Source: Xanthomonas sp. 3793 (GTDB lineage: Bacteria; Pseudomonadota; Gammaproteobacteria; Xanthomonadales; Xanthomonadaceae). From it: a stretch of DNA of 64,000 bases. A program made the position numbers and the translations under genes. Below the pieces are notes generated by a model. It ran no database searches. It was not told the origin of the DNA and saw nothing but the letters and a program-made list of their open reading frames with translations. Shown piece by piece: positions 25,700-33,302 of this stretch (positions within the stretch are counted from its first letter, which is position 1; every line of letters begins with the position of its first letter). The DNA lies in assembly GCF_024806835.1 (NCBI RefSeq), contig NZ_JANTYU010000002.1, positions 592,138 through 656,137 on the forward strand, read 5' to 3'.

Positions 25700-26830
25700 T
25701 CAGAACCACTCCAGCAACGACACGCCCAGGCCGATGTAAGTGGCCTTGTGGTTGTAGTCGATCAGGCTTTCGCCGTAGCCGTCGAACACCTGCACATGGC
25801 CGCGCAGCAGGTTGGTGATGGGGAAGCCGTAATCCAGCTGCACCGAGCCATGCGAGCGGTCGCCGCCGCGCAGCGAATGCCGCGCGATCAACGCAAATTC
25901 GTGGCCGTCCTTGTTGTAGACCAGGGTCGCGTCGCCGCGGCCCATGTAATCCTCGATGTCCGGGTTGTTGTCGTCGACACGGTCTTCCTTGATGCGGAAC
26001 CACGGGCGCAGCGTCAGCGCCCAGTTTTCGCGATCCAGCCCGATGTTGAGGATGACCCGGTTCCAGGAGCGCGACAGCGGATCTTCGCGGCCGTTGGACA
26101 TGTGGTTAATGCTGATGCCGCTCATGCGGCCCTTCCAGCCGAACAGGCTGTAGTTGTTGCGGAACACCAGCATCGCTTCCGGCTCGTAATTGGTTTCCCG
26201 GAACGGGCGCGAGGCATCGGTGTTGTAAGCCTGCCAGCGCGAACTCTGGGTGTAGCCCATCCAGATGTCGCCGTTGTCGCCGAACAGGTCTTCGACCACC
26301 TTGGTCTTGAAGCTCAGCTGGAACTTCAACTCGGCGCTGTCCAGTTGCTGTGGCGTGCTGACCGAGTTGGCCGGATTCGGCGATTGCGGAGTGCGGTTGG
26401 AGTCGCTGGTCCAGAACGCCGGCAGCAGGTAGACCGGCTTGTAGCCGCGCAGCTGGAAGGTCCCCAGTTTGGAGTCCTTGGCGAGTTCCCAGCGGCGATC
26501 CAGCAGCGAACCGCGGCCGGCATTGGCGACCGCTTCTTCCTTCGGCTGATCCTGACCGTCGGCGCGGAAAAAATCGCCTACGCGGCTGGTCTTGCCGGTG
26601 TCTTCCGATTTGGCGGCTTGCTTGGCCAACTGCGCTGCGGCATCTGCCTCCTGCACGGCCTGCGGGGTGTAGCCCAGCGCCTGGTCGTAGCACGCCAGGC
26701 GCGCGGCATCCGAGGTCACGGAGGTACAGGCCTGCGGCGATGCGGGCTGCGGAGCGATTTCCTGCCCGTGCGCCAATGGCGCAGCGGCCAGGGCGATCAG
26801 CATCAGGGGACGGGTGCGGTGCTTGGGCAT
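25700..26830 (-). CDS. pldA: Outer-membrane phospholipase A1 (OMPLA)
   Basis: Calcium-dependent lipase in the outer membrane. The 376-residue protein has a signal peptide (LMLIALAAAPLAHG), an N-terminal extra helix region, then a 12-stranded barrel with GISINHMSNGREDPLSRS, where His and Ser of NHMS and a downstream Asn in the RSWNRV strand are the OMPLA triad. It ends LLEWF, the aromatic C-terminus needed for barrel assembly. The N-terminal 80 residues before the barrel are longer than in E. coli. Start ATG 26830 gives the signal peptide. It is convergent with the carbonic anhydrase gene. Confidence 0.9.
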   Translation of the reverse strand: MPKHRTRPLMLIALAAAPLAHGQEIAPQPASPQACTSVTSDAARLACYDQALGYTPQAVQEADAAAQLAKQAAKSEDTGKTSRVGDFFRADGQDQPKEEAVANAGRGSLLDRRWELAKDSKLGTFQLRGYKPVYLLPAFWTSDSNRTPQSPNPANSVSTPQQLDSAELKFQLSFKTKVVEDLFGDNGDIWMGYTQSSRWQAYNTDASRPFRETNYEPEAMLVFRNNYSLFGWKGRMSGISINHMSNGREDPLSRSWNRVILNIGLDRENWALTLRPWFRIKEDRVDDNNPDIEDYMGRGDATLVYNKDGHEFALIARHSLRGGDRSHGSVQLDYGFPITNLLRGHVQVFDGYGESLIDYNHKATYIGLGVSLLEWF

Positions 26831-27040
26831 GGGCAGTCTGGCCGAGTGTAGGCGCCAGGCAGGCGCGTCAGGCGCTTAGCTTAACGGTCGCGTCTGCATA
26901 CGCCGTGTGTACACGGTGGCATAACATCCGGGGCGGTGCGTTTAGGCAGATGTCGCTGCGCTGGCGGGGCCGTTATTGAGGGCCGGTCTGCACGCTCGCG
27001 GCAACCGCGGCCGTGCCGGCCTGGGACATCGGCTCGCGTG

Positions 27041-27526
27041 TCAGAACAACCAGGCAATCGCAAACACGCCCAACATGCACATGCCCAGCGCCAGCTTGGT
27101 GGCCGTGCCCAGCATGATGCCGACCCAGGTGCCGAAGCCGACCTTGGTGGCCTGGCCGGTCTTGCGGGTCTGGTAGTACTCGCCCAACCACGCGCCGGCG
27201 AACGGGCCGACGAACAGGCCGATCGGCATGAAGAAAATCCCGGCAATGGCCCCGATCACCGAACCCCACATCGCCATCTTGCTGGCCCCTACGCGCTGCG
27301 CGCCATAGAGGGTGGCAAGGAAGTCGATGACAAAAGACAGGGCGGTGATCAATCCGAGTATCACCAGCGCGACCCAGCCGACATGGGTGAACCCATCTGC
27401 CCAGGCGGCCACCAGCAATCCGGCAAAGACCAGCGGCAGGCCCGGCAGTGCGGGCAGGATGACGCCGGCAAGACCCACCAGCACCAGTGCGCCAGCCAGC
27501 ACGTAATAAACGACAGTCGTGTCCAT
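27041..27526 (-). CDS. DUF456 family membrane protein
   Basis: A 161-residue inner-membrane protein. Several hydrophobic segments (MDTTVVYYVLAGALVLVGLAG..., IGAIAGIFFMPIGLFVGPFAGAWLGEYY, IMLGTATKLALGMCMLGVF) and the repeated GLAGVILPALPGLPLVFAGLL/GAIAGIFFMPIGLFVG are those of DUF456. Function is unknown. ATG 27526 was preferred over a frame that continues 36 codons upstream through promoter-like DNA. Confidence 0.85.
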   Translation of the reverse strand: MDTTVVYYVLAGALVLVGLAGVILPALPGLPLVFAGLLVAAWADGFTHVGWVALVILGLITALSFVIDFLATLYGAQRVGASKMAMWGSVIGAIAGIFFMPIGLFVGPFAGAWLGEYYQTRKTGQATKVGFGTWVGIMLGTATKLALGMCMLGVFAIAWLF

Positions 27527-27578
27527 GAAGGTTTGGAAATGTCCTATTTCAGGCTTGACAAAAATACGCAAGGGGTGC

Positions 27579-27607
27579 TTGAAAATTGGTTTTGCGCGGG
27601 TTAAGTT
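27579..27607 (+). promoter_or_regulatory. Possible promoter of the cold-shock gene
   Basis: TTGAAA (27579-27584) and TAAGTT (27602-27607) with a 17-base gap resemble a weak sigma-70 promoter about 150 bases upstream of the cold-shock start, leaving a long 5' leader as cold-shock mRNAs usually have. A nearby TTGACA at 27555 is an alternative -35 without a clear partner. Confidence 0.3.
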
Positions 27608-27754
27608 GCAGCCGCTGCTGTTTGCAAAGGTCACCGTGAATCGTGGCCTGATGCGGTAGATCGCCCGATCCGCTACATCCTTGTACCTCGCTTCCTCCTT
27701 GCAATCACAGCCACCACCGCCAGTCCATCACAGTGTCGTAGGGAGTCAGTCGAG

Positions 27755-27970
27755 ATGTCCAACATCGAACGCGAGAATGGTGTCGTAAAGTGGTTCAACG
27801 ATGCCAAGGGCTTTGGATTCATCAGTCGCGAAAACGGCGAAGACGTCTTCGTCCATTTCCGCGCCATCCAGATCCAGGGCTTCAAGAGTCTCAAGGAGGG
27901 GCAGAAGGTCAGCTTTACCGTCGTGCAAGGTCAGAAAGGCCTGCAGGCCGATGCGGTGCAGGTGGTCTGA
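27755..27970 (+). CDS. CspA-family cold-shock protein
   Basis: A 71-residue single-stranded nucleic-acid chaperone. RNP1 KGFGFI and RNP2 VFVHF are intact ([21 protein letters not shown]), and the small five-strand barrel fills the whole length. AGGGAG precedes the start. The divergent DUF456 gene and long leader upstream are as expected for a regulated cold-shock gene. A strong terminator follows. Confidence 0.95.
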   Translation: MSNIERENGVVKWFNDAKGFGFISRENGEDVFVHFRAIQIQGFKSLKEGQKVSFTVVQGQKGLQADAVQVV

Positions 27971-28006
27971 GCTACGGCATCGGGGGCGATGCATCACGCG
28001 CCCAGC

Positions 28007-28032
28007 AAAAAGGCCCGTCACCGGGCCTTTTT
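28007..28032. terminator. Bidirectional rho-independent terminator
   Basis: AAAAAGGCCCG (28007-28017) pairs perfectly with CGGGCCTTTTT (28022-28032) around TCAC. It ends the cold-shock transcript and, from the other side, the glycine-zipper lipoprotein gene. Confidence 0.9.
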
Positions 28033-28061
28033 GTTGTCTGCACGTCGGCCGCAGCCGTTGC

Positions 28062-28544
28062 TCAGCGCAGCACTACCTTGCCGTTGACCACGCGCACGTA
28101 AGCGTTTTCGCGCACACCGGCCAGGTCGCGCTGGTTCACCACGATGACGCGGCCATCGTCCATGCGCACCTGCACGTCGAAGCTCTCGCTGGTGACGTTG
28201 TTCTGGATGGCGTTGCCCGCCAGCGCGCCGGCAGCGGCGCCAGCCACGGCCGAGACATTCTTGTTGCCCTTGCTGCCGCCGGTTTCCTTGGAAATCTGGC
28301 GGCCGGCCACCGCGCCGACGATACCGCCGAGCACCGCCCCGGTGCCGGTGGGCGCGGTGCGGGTGGGGCCGACTTCGTCGATGCGGGTGACGATGCCGCA
28401 GTCCACGCAACGCGGCGCAGGCTGCGAATAGCCCTGGTCGTAGCCGCGGTCGCCGCGATAGCTGCCGTACTGGGGCTGGGATGTGGCGCAGCCGACCAAG
28501 GTCGCGGTTGCAGCCAGGCCGATAACGAGCAGTCGGGTTTTCAT
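28062..28544 (-). CDS. Glycine-zipper lipoprotein (SlyB/2TM-like)
   Basis: A 160-residue outer-membrane lipoprotein with lipobox TLVGC (Cys19), then a Tyr/Gly-rich linker, CVDCGIVTRIDEVGPT and a glycine zipper (TGAVLGGIVGAVAG, about 68-81; VAGAAAGALAGNAIQ), and a beta-rich end. This matches the SlyB/PcpR architecture, which supports outer-membrane integrity. The start has GGAG six bases upstream. Confidence 0.88.
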   Translation of the reverse strand: MKTRLLVIGLAATATLVGCATSQPQYGSYRGDRGYDQGYSQPAPRCVDCGIVTRIDEVGPTRTAPTGTGAVLGGIVGAVAGRQISKETGGSKGNKNVSAVAGAAAGALAGNAIQNNVTSESFDVQVRMDDGRVIVVNQRDLAGVRENAYVRVVNGKVVLR

Positions 28545-28674
28545 GGGTGTCTCCAGGTGGGTCGACAAGGCGGTCGGGGCCGCGGCGACGTCATCCTGTG
28601 TTGGTCCAGGTGAACGGTCTGCCAACTGGATCACTCCAGGCTTAACGAAACCCGAGCGTCGCCTTCATCCAGGC

Positions 28675-29103
28675 TCATCGAAAGTCGCGGTGACATGCCT
28701 CGCAGGCCTCCGCGACCTGCCGTTTGATCGGCACGAACGCGGCGCAGCTGGACGGCGCGCTGCGCTGCGCCTGCTCCAGGGCGACACGCAGTGCCTGAGC
28801 ATGTTCGCTGAAGCGGCGGTCTTCGCCAATCTGCGCAAATGCCGGTTCCAGTTCGTCGGCAAGCAAGCGCAGCGATTGCAGTCGCGCCTGCTGCTGCGCA
28901 GCTGTGCACGCGCTGCCGGGCTGCGGCTGCAGGGCGCGCAGTTGGTAGTCCAGCACGTGCATCAGGCTGTCGGGCAGCGGGTCGCGCCGCGCCTGCAACA
29001 CCCGCGCCAGCATGACCGTGGTGATCAGCCCGATCAACACGCCCAGCACCAGCATGAAGGCGTAACGGGCCGCGCGTGACTGATGGGGAGGTGTGGCGGA
29101 CAT
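28675..29103 (-). CDS. Membrane-anchored class II-like cytochrome c (C-terminal CXXCH)
   Basis: A 142-residue protein. One uncleaved membrane segment (YAFMLVLGVLIGLITTVMLA, residues 14-36 region) is followed by a helical domain ending in ACEACHRDFR, a haem-binding CXXCH five residues from the end. A C-terminal haem site after four helices is the cytochrome c' / c556 pattern, so the domain is a periplasmic haem helical bundle. Start ATG 29103 has GGAG nine bases upstream; an ATG at 29121 is less likely. Electron partner is unknown. Confidence 0.72.
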   Translation of the reverse strand: MSATPPHQSRAARYAFMLVLGVLIGLITTVMLARVLQARRDPLPDSLMHVLDYQLRALQPQPGSACTAAQQQARLQSLRLLADELEPAFAQIGEDRRFSEHAQALRVALEQAQRSAPSSCAAFVPIKRQVAEACEACHRDFR

Positions 29104-29174
29104 GGCGAGCTGCTCCGGCATTAAAGCCCGCGGTGGGGCGGACGCGCGCACGGCGGCGCGCGTAAAATAGGCCG

Positions 29175-30008
29175 ATGAAAGCACAATGGCGTGAACGCTT
29201 TGCCGGTATCGACCGGCTGTACGGAGTCGGCACGGTAGAGCGGTTGTCCGCCTGCCGCGTGGCGGTGGTGGGCATGGGCGGTGTGGGCTCGTGGGTGGTG
29301 GAGGCGCTGGCACGGACCGGCGTCGGCCATCTCCGCCTGATCGATGCCGACGACTTGTGCGTGTCCAATACCAATCGGCAATTGCCGGCGCTGGCCGGGC
29401 AGTACGGACGCAACAAGGCGCGCGCCATGGCCGAGCGCTGCATTGCGATCAACCCGGAGATCGATGCCGAGGCGGTGGAGGCGTTTCTCACCACCGGCAA
29501 CATCGAAACCCTGCTAGGCGACGGCCTGGATCTGGTGATCGATGCCTGCGACAGTTTCCGGGTCAAGGTGGAAACCATTGCCTGGTGCCGCCGCCGCAAG
29601 CTGCCGATGCTCACCGTGGGCGCTGCCGGCGGGCGCACCGATCCCACCCTGGTGCGCGTGCGCGATGTCTCGCGCACCGAGCACGATGCGATGCTGGCAT
29701 TGATCCGCAAGAAGCTGCGCAGCGACTTCAACTTCCCGAAGAATGCGCAGCGCTATTTCGGCGTGCCGGCGGTGTACTCGCTGGAAAACGTCAAATACCC
29801 GCAGGCCGACGGCAGCGTGTGCGGCATTCGCCCGCAACTCGATGCCGATGCCACGCTCAAGCTGGATTGCGGGGCCGGGCTGGGCGCAGCCACGCATATC
29901 ACCGGCACGTTCGCGTTTGTAGCGGTCGGCAAGGCACTGGAGATGTTGCTCAAGCCCAAGGCCGCTGCGTCCAAGCCGGTGGCCGAGGTCGCTGCCGCGT
30001 CATCGTAA
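29175..30008 (+). CDS. tcdA: tRNA threonylcarbamoyladenosine dehydratase
   Basis: E1-like enzyme that cyclises t6A37 to ct6A in ANN-decoding tRNAs. The 277-residue protein has the ATP/ThiF nucleotide loop GMGGVGSW (33-40), DADDLCVSNTNRQLPA and the catalytic-region GAAGGRTDPTLVRV, with the TcdA-type Cys residues in the C-terminal third. It is divergent from the cytochrome gene with 71 bases between them. Confidence 0.93.
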   Translation: MKAQWRERFAGIDRLYGVGTVERLSACRVAVVGMGGVGSWVVEALARTGVGHLRLIDADDLCVSNTNRQLPALAGQYGRNKARAMAERCIAINPEIDAEAVEAFLTTGNIETLLGDGLDLVIDACDSFRVKVETIAWCRRRKLPMLTVGAAGGRTDPTLVRVRDVSRTEHDAMLALIRKKLRSDFNFPKNAQRYFGVPAVYSLENVKYPQADGSVCGIRPQLDADATLKLDCGAGLGAATHITGTFAFVAVGKALEMLLKPKAAASKPVAEVAAASS

Positions 30009-30042
30009 CTGCATGCGCGCGCTGCGGCGGCAGCCTGCCTGA

Positions 30043-30810
30043 TCAGCCCGGCAAGCCGAACAGGGCGCGTGCGTTTGCCGTGGTCTGTGCGGCGATGCGC
30101 TCGACGTCTTCGCCGCGCAGCTGCGCGATGCAGTCCACTACCGTCCGCAGCGCGGCCGGCTCGTTGCGCTCGCCGCGGATGCTGGCGTCGGGTTGATCGG
30201 GTGCGTCGGTTTCCAGTAGCAGGTACTGCAACGGCATGGTTGCGGCCAGGCCGCGCAGGCGATTGGCGCGCGGGTAGGTGACCGGGCCGCCCAGGCCGAT
30301 CATGAAATCCAGTGTCCACAATTGCCGCGCCTGCTCAGGGCTGCCGGCAAAGCTGTGCACCACGCCGCGCAGGCCGCCGACGGCCTTGATGCGGGCGATG
30401 ACTTCTTCGGTAGCGCGGCGCGCGTGCACGATCAGCGGCAGGTCGTGGCGCTTTGCCAGGCGCAGCTGCCCATCGAAATAGTCGCGCTGGGCCTGCGCGT
30501 CCAGTCCTTCGAGATAGAAATCCAGCCCGCATTCGCCGATCGCGCAGGGGCGCTCGCGCTCGATCCACTCGGCCAGCAGCTCCAGATGCGCGGGCCGGTG
30601 TTGATCCAGGAAGATCGGGTGCAGGCCATAGGCCGGATGCAGCCCAGGCGCCATTTCACACACTTCACGCAAGCCCGGCCAGCTGGCGGCAGTGACGGCC
30701 GGCATCACTTGTTGCATGACGCCGGCTTGGCGCGCGCGCGCGATCACCGCAGGGCGGTCGTGGTCGAATTCGCCCGCGTCCAGATGGCAATGGCTGTCGA
30801 TCAACTGCAT
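30043..30810 (-). CDS. TatD-family metal-dependent DNase
   Basis: A 255-residue TIM-barrel hydrolase. The N-terminal metal motif DSHCHLD (His7, His9), ECGLDFY with the bridging Glu, IVHARRATEE, and LETDAPDQPD at the end are all present. TatD proteins are 3'-5' exonucleases and have been linked to DNA repair. The start ATG overlaps the stop of the upstream gene (TGATG), so the two are translationally coupled. Confidence 0.92.
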   Translation of the reverse strand: MQLIDSHCHLDAGEFDHDRPAVIARARQAGVMQQVMPAVTAASWPGLREVCEMAPGLHPAYGLHPIFLDQHRPAHLELLAEWIERERPCAIGECGLDFYLEGLDAQAQRDYFDGQLRLAKRHDLPLIVHARRATEEVIARIKAVGGLRGVVHSFAGSPEQARQLWTLDFMIGLGGPVTYPRANRLRGLAATMPLQYLLLETDAPDQPDASIRGERNEPAALRTVVDCIAQLRGEDVERIAAQTTANARALFGLPG

Positions 30811-31025
30811 CAGTCGCGGCGCACCGGTGCCGGCAGCGGCGCCTTGCGGGTTTTCCAGTTCGCCAGCAGCAGCGTGGTCAGGCCGAACAGCAGTTCGTCC
30901 ACGAACGGCACCAGATCCGGCACCAGCACATCCACCACGAACAGCGTGGCTGCCAGCTTGAACAAGGTGGGATAGCGCAGCTTGGCCGCCCATTCCAGGG
31001 CACGTGCGGTCAGGGGATTTCGCAT
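30810..31025 (-). CDS. Small membrane protein (DUF6116-like)
   Basis: A 71-residue protein with one or two hydrophobic stretches (PTLFKLAATLFVVDVLVPDLVPFVDELLFGL), starting MRNPLTARALEW and ending in a basic tail. Such proteins are common in Xanthomonadaceae and are catalogued as DUF6116; the function is unknown. Its stop shares one base with the TatD start (TGATG), so it probably serves as the first gene of a two-gene operon. Confidence 0.75.
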   Translation of the reverse strand: MRNPLTARALEWAAKLRYPTLFKLAATLFVVDVLVPDLVPFVDELLFGLTTLLLANWKTRKAPLPAPVRRD

Positions 31026-31169
31026 GCGAAGACTCCGGCTGTTAGAAGTGCATGAAGTAACCGCTAGCTGAACTTAACCGTGGCGTTCATGAGCGAGGGC
31101 GTTTTCGTTCAGGGTTCCCGTGCTGGAATCACGCCGTCAACAACGCGGTGCGTCCGCAGGGAGCTGGTC

Positions 31170-31961
31170 ATGAAGAGCAACACGACAACTATACTGGTCG
31201 CCGCTGGTGCCTTGCTGGTGGGAGGCGTGGCCACTGCCGCCTTCATGAACAACCGACCGTCCTCGGGCGATTTCGTCGCCAACGGCGAGCCGGCACCGCG
31301 TGGTCTGGAATATGCCGACGTGGTCAAGGTCGCGCCGATCACCCAGCGCGAGCCGCAGTATGCGCAGGTCGTCAACAGCGCGGCCATTCGCGAAACCACC
31401 ACCAGCTCCTCGCCGCGCGAAGTGTGCCGCGACGTGGTGGTGCAGGAACGTCTGCCCGAGCGCGATGGCAACGTCGGCGGCACCGTCGCCGGTGCGGTGA
31501 TCGGCGGTCTGCTCGGCAACCAGGTCGGCGGCGGCAACGGCCGCAAGCTGGCCACGGTGGCCGGTGCGGTCGGTGGCGGCATGGTCGGTAACCGTGTCGA
31601 CCGTAATCATGTCGGCGGCCGCGTAGTCGACCGCACCGAACGCCAGTGCCACACCGAGAACGCCAATTCGAGCTCCTCGCGCGTGGTGGGCTACGACGTG
31701 ACCTACCGTAATGCCGACGGCACCACCGGGACCATGCGTATGGACAGCAAGCCGGGCGAGCGCATCTCGCTGGGCGACGCCGACAACGTGGTGGCCTACG
31801 ACGTGACCTACCGCTACGATGGGTTCGAGAAGACCGTGCGTATGAACGACAAGCCGGCGAGCGATCGTCTGCCGGTGGTCGATGGCCAGCTGGTGACCCA
31901 GACCGCTTCGACGGCCGGTGACCGGGGCGTCCGCGTGGATGCGGGCAGTACGCGCCAGTAA
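31170..31961 (+). CDS. Glycine-zipper 2TM domain envelope protein
   Basis: A 263-residue protein with an N-terminal signal anchor (TTTILVAAGALLVGGVATAAF), a linker, the glycine zipper GGTVAGAVIGGLLGNQVGGGNG (kept in the envelope 2TM family), and two copies of a short repeat, YDVTYRNADG and YDVTYRYDGF, in the C-terminal half. That duplication is the notable feature. AGGGAG precedes ATG 31170. The role is not known. Confidence 0.85.
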   Translation: MKSNTTTILVAAGALLVGGVATAAFMNNRPSSGDFVANGEPAPRGLEYADVVKVAPITQREPQYAQVVNSAAIRETTTSSSPREVCRDVVVQERLPERDGNVGGTVAGAVIGGLLGNQVGGGNGRKLATVAGAVGGGMVGNRVDRNHVGGRVVDRTERQCHTENANSSSSRVVGYDVTYRNADGTTGTMRMDSKPGERISLGDADNVVAYDVTYRYDGFEKTVRMNDKPASDRLPVVDGQLVTQTASTAGDRGVRVDAGSTRQ

Positions 31962-31998
31962 CACGCTGGCAGCCTTCCGGCTGGATCGCTGCGTCAGC

Positions 31999-32027
31999 AA
32001 AAAGAGCCGGCACTGCCGGCTCTTTTT
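31999..32027 (+). terminator. Rho-independent terminator
   Basis: AAAAAGAGCCGGC and GCCGGCTCTTTTT pair perfectly over 13 bp with a three-base loop. It lies 38 bases after the glycine-zipper gene stop and has U-runs on both sides. Confidence 0.9.
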
Positions 32028-32128
32028 GTTTTCAGGCCAGCGGTAACTCCCGTGCGCTGTACACGTCGCCGCCATGTTCGGCAGGCAACTGGCAGATAAT
32101 CGCCGCTTCTCCAGTGGTGGAAATCAGC

Positions 32129-33292
32129 ATGCCGGTGCGTCCCGATGATCTGTTCGATGTCCGTGCGCTGCTGACCGACGAAGAACGGGCGGTGCAGGAC
32201 GCCGTCGCGCGTTTTACCGATACGCGGGTACTGCCGGCGATCGGCGATGCCTTCGATGCGGGGCGGTTCCCAAGCGAGTGGGTGCCTGAACTGGCGCAAC
32301 TGGGGCTGCTGGGCGCCAGCCTGCCGGTCGGCGATGGCGGTGCGGGTCTGGGAGCGGTGTCCTACGGGCTGATCTGCCAGGAACTGGAGCGCGGCGACAG
32401 CGGCCTGCGCAGTTTCGTCAGCGTGCAGTCCTCGCTGTGCATGTATCCCATCCATGCCTATGGCAGCGACGCGCAACGCCAGCGCTGGTTGCCGGAGATG
32501 GCCGCCGGCCGCGTCATCGGCTGCTTCGGCCTGAGCGAAGCGCAAGGCGGCTCGGACCCTGCGGCGATGACCACGCGTGCAGTGCGCGATGGCGACGGCT
32601 GGCGCCTGAACGGCGCAAAGATGTGGATCACCAACGGCAGCATCGCCAGCCTGGCCATCGTCTGGGCGCACACCGACGATGGCGTGTGCGGTTTTCTGGT
32701 GGAAACCGCCAGCCCCGGTTTCACTGCGCAGGACATCGCCCACAAGATGAGCCTGCGCGCCTCGGTGACCTCGGCGTTGTTCCTGGACAACGTGTTCGTA
32801 CCCGAGCAGATGCGCCTGCCGAACGCGGCCGGGTTGAAGGCGCCGCTGGGCTGCCTCAACCAGGCACGTTACGGGATCGCCTGGGGTGCCATCGGCGCGG
32901 CGGTGGCCTGCCTGCGCGAGGCGCTGGCCTACGCAGGCGAACGCATCCTGTTCGGCCGGCCGCTGGCGGCCACCCAGAGCGCGCAGATCAAGCTGGCCGA
33001 CATGGCGCGGCGGATTTCCACCGCGCAGTTGCTGGCGCTGCAGCTTGGCCGCCTGAAGGAGGCCGGGACGCTGCGACCGGAACAGATCTCGCTGGCAAAG
33101 TGGAATAATTGCCGCATGGCGCTGGACGTGGCGCGCGAGTGCCGCGACCTTCTGGGGGCGGCCGGCATCACCACCGAACATGTGGCGATCCGGCATGCGC
33201 TCAACCTGGAATCGGTGATTACCTACGAGGGCACCGAAACCGTGCACCAGCTGGTGGTGGGACGTGCGCTGACGGGGCTCAACGCGTTTTGA
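32129..33292 (+). CDS. Acyl-CoA dehydrogenase, glutaryl-CoA dehydrogenase-like
   Basis: A 387-residue FAD enzyme. The sequence matches the glutaryl-CoA dehydrogenase subtype: RSFVSVQSSLCMYPIHAYGS, CFGLSEAQGGSDPAAM and YEGTETVHQLVVGRALTG at the end. Glu367 in YEGT is the catalytic base. Glutaryl-CoA dehydrogenase works in lysine, hydroxylysine and tryptophan breakdown; no other gene of that route is nearby, so the substrate may differ. ATG 32129 has GGTGGA upstream. The next gene starts 10 bases on. Confidence 0.88.
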   Translation: MPVRPDDLFDVRALLTDEERAVQDAVARFTDTRVLPAIGDAFDAGRFPSEWVPELAQLGLLGASLPVGDGGAGLGAVSYGLICQELERGDSGLRSFVSVQSSLCMYPIHAYGSDAQRQRWLPEMAAGRVIGCFGLSEAQGGSDPAAMTTRAVRDGDGWRLNGAKMWITNGSIASLAIVWAHTDDGVCGFLVETASPGFTAQDIAHKMSLRASVTSALFLDNVFVPEQMRLPNAAGLKAPLGCLNQARYGIAWGAIGAAVACLREALAYAGERILFGRPLAATQSAQIKLADMARRISTAQLLALQLGRLKEAGTLRPEQISLAKWNNCRMALDVARECRDLLGAAGITTEHVAIRHALNLESVITYEGTETVHQLVVGRALTGLNAF

Positions 33293-33302
33293 CGAGGAGT
33301 GG

